DNA of 36,814 bases from DASSJF01 sp035280345 (lineage in GTDB: Bacteria > Sysuimicrobiota > Sysuimicrobiia > Sysuimicrobiales > Segetimicrobiaceae). How positions within the stretch are numbered: position 1 is the first letter of the stretch; each line of letters opens with the position of its first letter. Location: assembly GCA_035280345.1 (NCBI GenBank), contig DATEGA010000241.1:1-36814 (forward strand), given 5' to 3'. The notes beneath the pieces were generated by a model. That model did not search any database. It was not told the DNA's origin and worked only from the letters and a program-made list of their open reading frames with translations. Shown in pieces: positions 30,809 through 36,814 of this stretch. The translations under genes and the position numbers were made by a program.

Positions 30809-31546
30809 ATGGACACGGCCTCGCCGGGCGGACAGCCCGCGGCAGCGGGAGACCCGATCCCGATCGTGCTCGTTCCCGGCCTGCTCTGCACGCCGCGCCT
30901 CTACGCGGAGCAGCTGCCGGCGCTCTGGCGATTCGGCCAGGTGACGGTCGCGGACCACACTCGCGACGACAGCATCGCCGGCATCGCCCGCCGGCTCCTC
31001 GCCGCGGCACCGCCTCGCTTCGCCCTCGTGGGCTTGTCGATGGGCGGCTACACGGCGTTCGAAGTGATGCGCCAGCACCCCGGGCGCGTCGCGCGGCTGG
31101 CGCTGCTCGACACCTCGGCGCTCGCGGACACGCCCGCGCAGCACGAACGCCGCCGCGGTATGATGGCGCTGGCCCGCGAAGGCCGCTTCGACGAAGTGCT
31201 CGATCCGTTGTTTCAGTCGTGGGTGCACCGCTCGCACCGGACCGACGCGGCCCTTCGGCAGATTGTCTCGCAGATGGCGCACGACACCGGCCCCGAGGCG
31301 TTCGTCCGGCAGCAGAGTGCGATCATGACACGACCCGACTCGCGCCCCGTCCTCGGCGCGATCCGCTGCCCGACCCTCGTGCTCGTCGGCGACGGCGATG
31401 AATCGACGCCGCCGGATCGGGCCGCCGAGATCGCCCAGGGCATCTCTGGGTCCTGGTTGATCACCATCCCCGAGGCGGGCCATTTGACCACGCTCGAGCA
31501 GCCCGAACGCGTGGCGCTGGCGCTCACCGACTGGCTGCGGTCCTGA
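30809..31546 (+). CDS. Alpha/beta hydrolase
   Basis: 245 residues with the canonical fold. The oxyanion region is VPGLLCTPRLY, the nucleophile elbow GLSMGG (S77), the acid in VLVGDGDESTPP and the base in PEAGHLTTLEQPE. The short lid region fits esterase-like members. It is divergent from the ceramidase-like operon and runs 31 bases ahead of a RidA-like gene on the same strand. No strong ribosome site is seen at the ATG. Substrate unknown (small ester or carbamate). Confidence 0.88.
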   Translation: MDTASPGGQPAAAGDPIPIVLVPGLLCTPRLYAEQLPALWRFGQVTVADHTRDDSIAGIARRLLAAAPPRFALVGLSMGGYTAFEVMRQHPGRVARLALLDTSALADTPAQHERRRGMMALAREGRFDEVLDPLFQSWVHRSHRTDAALRQIVSQMAHDTGPEAFVRQQSAIMTRPDSRPVLGAIRCPTLVLVGDGDESTPPDRAAEIAQGISGSWLITIPEAGHLTTLEQPERVALALTDWLRS

Positions 31547-31577
31547 AGTCGTCGCTTGCGAACGGGGTGAAGACGGT

Positions 31578-31973
31578 ATGAGCGAGATCCAACGGATCAC
31601 CCTCGCGGACGTGCTGGCGCCGCCCATCAGCCACTACTGCGACGCGGTGCGCGCCGGGGACATGCTGTACATCTCCGGGATGGTGGCGATGGACCGGAAC
31701 GGCCAGGTCGTCGGCATGGGAGACGCCGCCCGACAGACGGAGCAGATCTTCGAGAACATCGCGAAAGTGCTGGCGCACGTCGGGGCCGACGCGTCGCGCA
31801 TCACGAGCGTGCTGATCCATCTCACCGATGTGGCGGATCGGACGCGGATCAACCCGGCGCGGATCCGATTTTTCGGCGAGCACCGGCCGACCAGTACGCT
31901 CGTCCAGGTGTCGGCGCTGATCCACCCCGACCTGCTCGTCGAGGTGACCTGCACGGCCTACCTGGGACGGTAG
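31578..31973 (+). CDS. RidA-family protein, catalytic Arg replaced by Ser
   Basis: 131 residues. RidA blocks: CDAVRAGDMLYISGMVAMD, QTEQIFENIAKVLAHVGAD, ITSVLIHLTDVADR and LLVEVTCTAYLG. At the arginine position of RidA (P-A-R-T-T-V context) the sequence reads RPTSTLVQV, placing serine (S106). As with the RidA-like protein at 25039, imine deaminase activity is therefore doubtful. It is likely co-transcribed with the alpha/beta hydrolase. Confidence 0.9.
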   Translation: MSEIQRITLADVLAPPISHYCDAVRAGDMLYISGMVAMDRNGQVVGMGDAARQTEQIFENIAKVLAHVGADASRITSVLIHLTDVADRTRINPARIRFFGEHRPTSTLVQVSALIHPDLLVEVTCTAYLGR

Positions 31974-32124
31974 GGCAGCCACACGTCCGGGCCCGCCGGA
32001 ACTTCCCGGGCCCCCCCGGTGCGTACCAATAACGTCGGATAGACCGGCCGGCGTCATGACTCTGTCGCGCGCAGACTGAGCCGCGGCGCTCATCACGAGG
32101 GGGGAGGCTCCGCGCTTCAGCGCC

Positions 32125-32784
32125 ATGGATTCTCGGCGTGGTCTTTGCATTGGCGTCGTTGGTTCGGTCGTTCTCGCTCTGGGTGTCGCCGCCGGTCCCG
32201 GCATCGCCGGCTCGCCGCCGTTCTGGCCGGCGGTCGAGGCCTCCCGCGGCTGGCTGGTGCGGGTCGCGTCCGGCGTGTCGTACGCGCACTACAGTCTGCG
32301 AACGCCCGAAGGCCCGCTCAACGTCCACCAGTTGCGGCTCGACCTCTCGAATCCGTCCCTACGCCTCAGCGCCGCACTCGCCAACAACCAGCTGATCAGC
32401 GGCGACGAAACGGTCTCGTCGATGATGACGCACCGGAGCGGCCCGGTCGCCGGGGTCAACGCGGATTTCTTCGACATCGGCGAGTCCGGAATGCCGCTCA
32501 ACATCATGGTCCAAGACGGCCGGTTGCTTCGGAGTCCCTCGGGGGATCCGGCGCCGGCGATCGCCAAGGATGGCACGGCGCGGATCGGGCGCTTCCGATG
32601 GTCGGCGGCGGTTATCGTACCTGAGAACCGGCAGTCGCACTGGATCGCCGGGTTCAACACCGGCATTGCCCCTGAGGGCATCACCGTGCTCTCCAACATC
32701 CGCGGATACGGGGCGCCCGCGCCGGACGCCGGGACGCGCCAGACGGTCGTGGCGCTCGCTCCGGAGGACGGCGCCAAGCGGTAG
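32125..32784 (+). CDS. Phosphodiester glycosidase (NAGPA-domain) protein, C-terminally short
   Basis: 219 residues with a Sec signal (hydrophobic about 8-27). The domain start fits phosphodiester glycosidase (NAGPA/DUF2233-like) proteins: YAHYSLRTPEGPLNVHQLRL, GPVAGVNADFFDIGESGMPL, and NIMVQDGRLLRSPSGDPAPA. The family normally continues well past this point with further conserved blocks; here a TAG ends the protein soon after AGTRQTVVALAPEDG, next to the convergent TfoX-like gene. It is probably truncated and may be inactive. The nearest good Shine-Dalgarno (GGGGGGAGG) is rather far, about 17 bases, from the ATG. Confidence 0.7.
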   Translation: MDSRRGLCIGVVGSVVLALGVAAGPGIAGSPPFWPAVEASRGWLVRVASGVSYAHYSLRTPEGPLNVHQLRLDLSNPSLRLSAALANNQLISGDETVSSMMTHRSGPVAGVNADFFDIGESGMPLNIMVQDGRLLRSPSGDPAPAIAKDGTARIGRFRWSAAVIVPENRQSHWIAGFNTGIAPEGITVLSNIRGYGAPAPDAGTRQTVVALAPEDGAKR

Positions 32785-32785
32785 T

Positions 32786-33214
32786 CTACCGCCGCGTCAC
32801 CCGGCGGGCCGGGGCGGCGCCTTTCGTTTGCGCGCGCGCCGCCGCGGCCGGTGCGCCGCGTTTGGCGCGCTTGGGCGGGACGGACCGTCCGTGTTCGAGG
32901 GCTTTGCGAATCCATGGCGCGAGCGTCTTCGGGCGCGCGACCATCGTCGGAGGTGCTGTGACGTACTCGCGCATCGGACGCCCGGGCATCGGTTCAAACG
33001 GCGCCGCACCTACGTACGCGAGAAACGTCGCCCGATCGTCGTCGCCCAGACGGAGCACGAGCGAATCCTGAAACAGCGACATGAACAGGTTCCCGCCCAC
33101 GAACGCGGCCGGATAGCCGAACATCTTCCGCCGCTCCACGTCCGGGTCGCCCGGTACGAGCGTGTCGAACGTACGGACCAACGCCTCAGGCGATTTCCGC
33201 CAGTTCATCGTCAC
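32786..33214 (-). CDS. TfoX N-terminal-domain protein with basic tail
   Basis: 142 residues. The TfoX_N fold is recognised by ERRKMFGYPAAFVGGNLFMS, LVLRLGDDDRATF, and PGRPMREYVTAPPTMVARPK, followed by WIRKALEHG. The last 30 residues are rich in Lys, Arg and Ala, a disordered nucleic-acid-binding-like tail. The GTG at 33214 has GGAGGG seven bases upstream; an ATG two codons later is the alternative. Stand-alone TfoX_N proteins are common and are not competence regulators by themselves. Function unknown. Confidence 0.82.
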   Translation of the reverse strand: MTMNWRKSPEALVRTFDTLVPGDPDVERRKMFGYPAAFVGGNLFMSLFQDSLVLRLGDDDRATFLAYVGAAPFEPMPGRPMREYVTAPPTMVARPKTLAPWIRKALEHGRSVPPKRAKRGAPAAAARAQTKGAAPARRVTRR

Positions 33215-33270
33215 CGCGGTTCCCTCCACGGGCCGGCTCGCGGCCCGGCTGCTTGCGTGACTCCTTCTAC

Positions 33271-33276
33271 TATAAT
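33271..33276 (+). promoter_or_regulatory. Consensus -10 box of the OsmC gene
   Basis: TATAAT, a perfect -10 hexamer, with no convincing -35 at 17 bp. Its position 35 bases before ATG 33311 supports that start over the ATG at 33275, which lies inside the hexamer. Confidence 0.5.
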
Positions 33277-33310
33277 GAAACAATCCGAAGGTCCCCAGGA
33301 GGTCGCTGAG

Positions 33311-33754
33311 ATGGCCGCGGTTCGACGCGCCGACGTGGTATGGCAAGGAGATCTGCTCTCGGGATCGGGTGTAGTGTCTGCCGGGTCGAGCGGCGTCTTC
33401 AAGGAATTGGCCGTCAGTTGGGCCTCACGGACCGAGGCGCCGGGCGGCCGCACCAGTCCGGAAGAACTGCTCGCGGCGGCCCATGCGAGCTGCTTTGCGA
33501 TGGCGCTGTCGTTTGGGCTCGCGAACGCGAAGACGCCGCCCTCGCGGCTCGAGGTCAGCGCCTCAGTCACGTTCGACCGGGTCGGCGAGGGATTCAAGGT
33601 CGTCTCGAGTGCCCTCACGGTGCGCGGCCGGGTGTCCGGGCTCGACCAGGAAGGCTTTCGTAAGTTCGCGGAGGCGGCCAAGGACGGCTGCCCGATCTCG
33701 CAGGCGCTCAAGAGCAACGTGCAGTTGAGCGTCCAGGCCACGTTGGACAAGTAG
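33311..33754 (+). CDS. OsmC-family peroxiredoxin (organic hydroperoxide reductase-like)
   Basis: 147 residues, OsmC fold. Both redox cysteines are present: C61 in LLAAAHASCFAMALS and C127 in AAKDGCPISQAL. GGRTSPEELLAAAH is the family block preceding the first cysteine. AGGAGGT lies seven bases before ATG 33311, so I prefer it to an upstream in-frame ATG at 33275 that overlaps a -10 box. The role is thiol-dependent reduction of organic hydroperoxides in the cytoplasm. Divergent from the TfoX-like gene. Confidence 0.92.
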   Translation: MAAVRRADVVWQGDLLSGSGVVSAGSSGVFKELAVSWASRTEAPGGRTSPEELLAAAHASCFAMALSFGLANAKTPPSRLEVSASVTFDRVGEGFKVVSSALTVRGRVSGLDQEGFRKFAEAAKDGCPISQALKSNVQLSVQATLDK

Positions 33755-33761
33755 GCCCGCT

Positions 33762-34577
33762 CTGGACGGGCTCACGCAGGTCGGGATCGCGGGCTTCGGC
33801 GCGATCGGCCGCGCCGTCGCGGCGGGTCTCGACCGCGGCGTGGCGGGCACCGCGCTGGCTGCGATCACGAGCCGCGATCTCGAGAAGGCGCGGGATGCGG
33901 CGCAGGCGAGTCTGCGCCGCGTGCCGCCCGTGGTACCGCTCCACGAAACCGTTCGGCGTTCGAACGTGATCGTCGAGGCGGCCCCGGCCGCGGCGTTCGA
34001 TGAGATCGCGACGGCCGCGCTCGGCGCCGGAAAGGTGCTGCTCGTCGCCAGCGTCGGGGCGCTCGTCGCCGATCCCGACCGCTACGCGGATCTCGCCCGG
34101 CGGGGCGGCGGGTCGCTGCACGTCGTCTCGGGCGCGATCGGCGGACTCGACGCGATCTCCGCCGCGGCGACGGGCTCCGTGGAGTCGGTCACGATGACGA
34201 CCCGGAAGCCGCCGCGCGGCTTGGTCGGAGCCCCGTACCTCGAAGCCAACCGCATCGACGTCGCCGGCCTCACCGAACCGCGGATCGTCTTCGACGGCAG
34301 CGCGCGGGACGCGTGTCGCGGATTCCCGGCCAACGTTAATGTGTCGGCCGCCGTGAGCCTGGCCGGCATCGGCCCGGACCGCACCCGCGTCCGCATCATC
34401 GCCGATCCGTCCCTCGACCGCAACACGCACGACGTCGAGGTCGTAGGCGAGTTCGGGCGCTTCACGGTCCACATTGAGAACCGCCCGAGCGCGAATCCCC
34501 GCACCGGGGTGCTGACCGCGATGTCGATCCTGGCGACACTCGGCAAGATCGCGTCGCCGTTTCGAGTGGGTAGTTAG
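33762..34577 (+). CDS. nadX: L-aspartate dehydrogenase-like protein (NadX), non-canonical start
   Basis: 271 residues if started at CTG 33762. The Rossmann motif VGIAGFGAIGRAVA begins seven residues after it. Further family blocks: IVEAAPAAAFDE, VLLVASVGALV, LHVVSGAIGGLDAI, FPANVNVSAAVSLAGIGPD and NTHDVEVVGEF with the catalytic histidine. Expected reaction: NAD(P)-dependent conversion of L-aspartate to iminoaspartate, feeding NAD synthesis or amine catabolism. The frame between the preceding in-frame stop (33726) and the motif holds no ATG, GTG or TTG. The first ATG/GTG-type start (33840) would remove the NAD-binding motif, so CTG initiation or a sequence error is implied. The symbol is given for the family; no nadA/nadC is nearby. 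Confidence 0.82.
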   Translation: MDGLTQVGIAGFGAIGRAVAAGLDRGVAGTALAAITSRDLEKARDAAQASLRRVPPVVPLHETVRRSNVIVEAAPAAAFDEIATAALGAGKVLLVASVGALVADPDRYADLARRGGGSLHVVSGAIGGLDAISAAATGSVESVTMTTRKPPRGLVGAPYLEANRIDVAGLTEPRIVFDGSARDACRGFPANVNVSAAVSLAGIGPDRTRVRIIADPSLDRNTHDVEVVGEFGRFTVHIENRPSANPRTGVLTAMSILATLGKIASPFRVGS

Positions 34578-35563
34578 CAGCCGACCGTTAGGACTGCCGT
34601 TCCTTTGATGCGGCCGCGGCGCAGCGCGTCCAACGCGTCGTTGGCATCCTCGAGCGGAAACGCGTGGATCCCCGTGTGGATCGGCACCCGCGGGGCGAGG
34701 GCGAGGAACTCCTGACCGTCCTGGCGCGTCAGGTTCGCGACCGACCGCACGACGCGTTCCTCCCACAGGATCTCGTAGGGGAATGCCGGGATGTCGCTCA
34801 TGTGGATCCCCGCGCACACGACGGTTCCACCCTTCGCCACCGCGCGCAGCGCGGCGGGCACGAGCGAGCCGACCGGCGCGAAGATGATGGCCGCGTCGAG
34901 CGGCTCCGGCGGCGTCTCGAGGGATCCTCCCGCCCACTCCGCCCCGAGGCTCCGGGCAAACTGCTGCGTCGCGGTGTCGCCGGGGCTCGTGAACGCGTAC
35001 ACGCGGCGTCCCTGGCAGCGGGCGACCTGGATGATCATGTGGGCGGCCGATCCAAAGCCGTAGAGTCCGAGGCGTTTGGCGTCGCCGGTCATCCGCAGCG
35101 CGCGGTACCCGATCAGCCCGCCGCAGAGCAGCGGCGCTGCGGCGAGATTCTGGTAGCCGGCGGGGATTGGGAAACAGTACCGTTGATCGGCGGCCGTGTA
35201 CTCGGCGTACCCGCCGTCGATTTGGTAGCCGGTGAACCGCGCGTGGTCGCACAGGTTCTCGCGGCCGCTCCGGCAGTAGGCGCACTCGCCGTCCGTCCAG
35301 CCGAGCCACGGCACGCCGACCCGGTCGCCGGCCTTGAAGCGCGTGGCTCCCGCGCCGGCGCTCACCACCGTGCCAACGATTTGATGGCCGAGGATCAACG
35401 GCAGTTTCGGCTCAGGAAGCTCGCCGTCTGCGACGTGGAGGTCGGTTCGGCACAGCGCGCAGGCATGGACCCGGAGCAGTACCTGCCCCGCGGACGGTTC
35501 CGGCACCGGCACGTCGGCCGGCCGCAGCGGGATCTTCGGGGCGTCGAGCAACATCGCACGCAT
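34574..35563 (-). CDS. Zinc-dependent alcohol dehydrogenase (CAD2/AdhP-like MDR family)
   Basis: 329 residues. Catalytic zinc region: CALCRTDLHVADGELPEPKL and GHQIVGTV. The structural zinc region, WTDGECAYCRSGRENLC, shows three cysteines and an aspartate where the first cysteine is normally found. The NAD-binding motif GLYGFGSAAHMIIQVA is a variant of GxGxxG. The order of blocks (GYQIDGGYAEY, PLLCGGLIGYRALR) matches the subgroup of prokaryotic alcohol dehydrogenases. Tail-to-tail with the NadX-like gene, with stops overlapping. Substrate alcohol unknown. Confidence 0.92.
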   Translation of the reverse strand: MRAMLLDAPKIPLRPADVPVPEPSAGQVLLRVHACALCRTDLHVADGELPEPKLPLILGHQIVGTVVSAGAGATRFKAGDRVGVPWLGWTDGECAYCRSGRENLCDHARFTGYQIDGGYAEYTAADQRYCFPIPAGYQNLAAAPLLCGGLIGYRALRMTGDAKRLGLYGFGSAAHMIIQVARCQGRRVYAFTSPGDTATQQFARSLGAEWAGGSLETPPEPLDAAIIFAPVGSLVPAALRAVAKGGTVVCAGIHMSDIPAFPYEILWEERVVRSVANLTRQDGQEFLALAPRVPIHTGIHAFPLEDANDALDALRRGRIKGTAVLTVGC

Positions 35564-35623
35564 GGGCCTGTGTCTATCTTAGCGCGCCGCGATCGCCCTA
35601 CGGGAAGAGCGGGCAAGAATGCG

Positions 35624-35671
35624 ATCCGGGTGCCTTGACGCTGCCCCTCGGCAGTACCAAGACACCCGGAT
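35624..35671 (-). terminator. Long nested hairpin between the ADH and Zn-finger genes
   Basis: Outer arms ATCCGGGTGCCTTG (35624-35637) and CAAGACACCCGGAT (35658-35671) pair at 13 of 14 positions. Inside, CTGCC-CCTC-GGCAG (35641-35654) forms a second stem. It lies 14 bases after the stop of the small zinc protein (minus strand) and is followed in that direction by CGCATTCTTG, so it may terminate that gene. The two-tier shape is unusual for a simple terminator. Confidence 0.55.
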
Positions 35672-35684
35672 AGTCGAGCGGTGG

Positions 35685-35888
35685 TTAGCGGGCCGCGCGC
35701 TTCGCCTTGGCCGCGGTCAACGAGATGATGCGCCCCCGGCCGGCCGTCCCATACGACCGCCCGGTCGTCGGGCGCTCCGGCCGGCTGCCGTAATGCTGCC
35801 GTGCGCACTCCGTCGAGCAGAACTCATCGCGGTGCTGAATCGCGACGGGCGGAAGCGGCATTCCGCAAGCTTTGCAGCGATTCGACAT
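35685..35888 (-). CDS. Small zinc-finger protein (CxxC...CxxxC)
   Basis: 67 residues from ATG 35888, where GGAG lies nine bases upstream; an in-frame ATG at 35903 adds five. MSNRCKACGMPLPP and EFCSTECARQHYG form a two-pair treble-clef/MYM-like zinc site, and the tail is basic (SLTAAKAKRAAR). Many bacteria carry such stand-alone zinc ribbons of unknown function. Located between the alcohol dehydrogenase and cold-shock genes on the same strand, bounded by hairpins on both sides. Confidence 0.7.
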   Translation of the reverse strand: MSNRCKACGMPLPPVAIQHRDEFCSTECARQHYGSRPERPTTGRSYGTAGRGRIISLTAAKAKRAAR

Positions 35889-35918
35889 GAGGTCACGCTC
35901 CATACGCTGGTTTAAATT

Positions 35919-35950
35919 GGGAGAGCAGCCGGTTGTCCGACTGCCCTCCC
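35919..35950 (-). terminator. Terminator of the cold-shock gene
   Basis: On the minus strand GGGAGGGCAGTCGG pairs with CCGGCTGCTCTCCC (14 bp, two G-U pairs) around loop ACAA, and AATTTAAA follows. It lies 41 bases after the csp stop. The tail is AT-rich rather than pure T. Confidence 0.65.
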
Positions 35951-35990
35951 GTGGCTCTTGCCGGCGTCTGAGAGAGACTTGATCGGTTGG

Positions 35991-36197
35991 TTAGCCGATG
36001 ACGCGGACGTTGCTCGCCTGGGGGCCTTTCTGCCCCTGCGTGGCCTCGTACTCAACCTTCTGCCCCTCGGTGAGGGTCTTGTAGCCGTCGGCCTGGATCG
36101 CGCTGAAATGCACGAACAGGTCCTTGGCGCCGTTCTCGGGGGTAATAAATCCATACCCCTTCTCCGCATTGAACCACTTAACCGTGCCTGTTGCCAT
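35991..36197 (-). CDS. Cold-shock protein (CspA family)
   Basis: 68 residues, the standard length. RNP1 KGYGFITP and RNP2 DLFVHFSAI are intact, and the N-terminus ATGTVKWFNAEKGYGF is classic. It binds single-stranded RNA/DNA and melts secondary structure. AGGTG lies before the ATG. The promoter (36260-36288) implies a leader of about 55 bases, and a terminator follows, so it is monocistronic. Confidence 0.96.
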   Translation of the reverse strand: MATGTVKWFNAEKGYGFITPENGAKDLFVHFSAIQADGYKTLTEGQKVEYEATQGQKGPQASNVRVIG

Positions 36198-36259
36198 CCT
36201 ACACCTGCCTTCTACATCGTGCTACCAACCGACTTTGCAGTCCAGCTGATGCACCTTCC

Positions 36260-36288
36260 AGTATGACAGGTTCCGGGCCGATTCGCAA
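36260..36288 (-). promoter_or_regulatory. Probable promoter of the cold-shock gene
   Basis: On the minus strand TTGCGA (36288-36283) and CATACT (36265-36260) are separated by 17 bases; each matches four of six consensus positions. The leader to the csp ATG would be about 55 bases. Confidence 0.5.
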
Positions 36289-36388
36289 TGCGGCGCTGCC
36301 TCCACACCCTCTCCACATCGTCTCCACGCCTGCTCCATCGGCGTGCGCCATCGTGGTGGCGTAACGAAACGAGAAGGAGGGTCGAACC

Positions 36389-36814
36389 ATGCGAATCGTC
36401 GTTGGTATACTGCTCGTCCTCGCCATCGCGGCGGCGGTCTCGGGAATCTCCGCGTACTCGTACCATCAAGGTCTCGCGCAGGGCGCGGCTCAGGCCGCCG
36501 CGCAGAGCGGTCAGACGCCGGCCCCGGGACCCGGCGCGCCGTATCCGATGCATCCGTACGGCTACGGCTGGTACGGGCCGTACGGTTACGGCTTTGGGTT
36601 CCATCCGTTCGGGTTCTTCGGGTTCCTCTGGCCGCTGCTCTGGATCGTGTTGATCGTGCTCTTGTTCCGTGCGCTGTTCCGCCGCGGCGGCTACTGGCGC
36701 GGTGGGATGGGGGGGCGGGGCGCGTGGGGTCCCGGTTCGTGCGGCGGAGGGGGCCCTCACTGGCTCGAAGAATGGCACCGGCACCAGCACGAGCCGAAGA
36801 GCCAGTCGAGCACG
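36389..36814 (+). CDS. Small Gly/Tyr-rich membrane protein, truncated by window end
   Basis: 142 codons are visible with no stop before the edge. AAGGAGGG precedes the ATG. An N-terminal hydrophobic segment (RIVVGILLVLAIAAAVSGIS) is followed by an Ala/Gln stretch, a Pro/Gly/Tyr-rich linker (HPYGYGWYGPYGYGFGFHP), a second hydrophobic helix (FLWPLLWIVLIVLLFRALF), then a Gly-rich tail with HWLEEWHRHQHE. Such two-helix proteins ending in a W..WH..H motif are widespread and uncharacterised. Topology suggests both ends on the same side. Confidence 0.75.
   Translation, partial: MRIVVGILLVLAIAAAVSGISAYSYHQGLAQGAAQAAAQSGQTPAPGPGAPYPMHPYGYGWYGPYGYGFGFHPFGFFGFLWPLLWIVLIVLLFRALFRRGGYWRGGMGGRGAWGPGSCGGGGPHWLEEWHRHQHEPKSQSST

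Noticed and set aside
33253..33276. Full sigma-70 promoter TTGCGT...TATAAT before the OsmC gene
   Set aside because: The spacer is only 12 bases; the -10 is kept as a feature but the -35 is not supported.
33708..35309. 533-codon minus-strand frame opposite the aspartate dehydrogenase gene
   Set aside because: Arg/Gly/Pro-rich low-complexity translation without motifs; the plus-strand NadX-like and minus-strand ADH genes account for the region.
1..36814. CRISPR array, IS element or prophage
   Set aside because: No regularly spaced repeats, transposase, integrase or phage structural genes were seen on either strand.

Overview
The window is high-GC bacterial chromosome. Many genes start with GTG behind GGAGG-type ribosome binding sites, and stop and start codons often overlap. 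The one tRNA has no encoded CCA. The content is that of a free-living, probably soil or sediment heterotroph living on amino compounds, peptides and acyl-CoA-type substrates. I cannot place it with certainty; an uncultured high-GC lineage of the Sysuimicrobiota/CSP1-3, Armatimonadota or Chloroflexota type is a guess. No phage, IS transposase, CRISPR array or rRNA is visible.

Layout. (1) 1-8707 is a catabolic and uptake cluster. A FAD oxidoreductase (cut by the window edge) and an amidohydrolase run on the minus strand. Opposite them lies a plus-strand operon: ABC ATPase, permease, FAD oxidoreductase, enoyl-CoA hydratase, class III CoA-transferase and two tandem paralogous NMT1/THI5-like binding proteins. 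The first five plus-strand genes are chained by GTGA or TAGTG overlaps. (2) 8708-13750 is a visibly less GC-rich accessory stretch. It holds a secreted trypsin-like protease, tRNA-Lys(TTT), a MarR/cupin/monooxygenase/cupin operon with a near-consensus promoter and two palindromic operator candidates, a decayed GNAT acetyltransferase, an orphan Flp-type prepilin and a TPR-like fragment. (3) 13750-19493 has a large peptide-binding protein, an M24 Xaa-Pro-type peptidase with a luciferase-like oxidoreductase, and small exported or membrane proteins. Among these is a 25-residue ORF with a full Shine-Dalgarno and a strong terminator. (4) 19494-24888 is a complete Dpp/Opp-type peptide importer (two ATPases, two permeases, binding protein). 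(5) 25039-32784 has two RidA-like proteins around a tightly packed minus-strand operon of ceramidase-like hydrolase, GlcN6P-deaminase-like protein, lone DUF1989 protein, creatinase/ectoine-hydrolase-like M24 protein and DadA-like dehydrogenase, followed by an alpha/beta hydrolase and a truncated phosphodiester glycosidase. (6) 32786-36814 holds TfoX-N, OsmC, aspartate dehydrogenase (no canonical start codon), a zinc alcohol dehydrogenase, a small Zn-finger protein, a cold-shock protein and the start of a membrane protein.

Reading together: importers bring in peptides and small amino compounds, and hydrolases, deaminases and FAD dehydrogenases break C-N bonds. The most unusual part is the 25.4-30.6 kb operon. 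Nearly every product belongs to a family that attacks C-N bonds, and several carry active-site substitutions relative to the textbook enzymes. It may encode an undescribed nitrogen-compound degradation route, but its substrate cannot be read from sequence alone.
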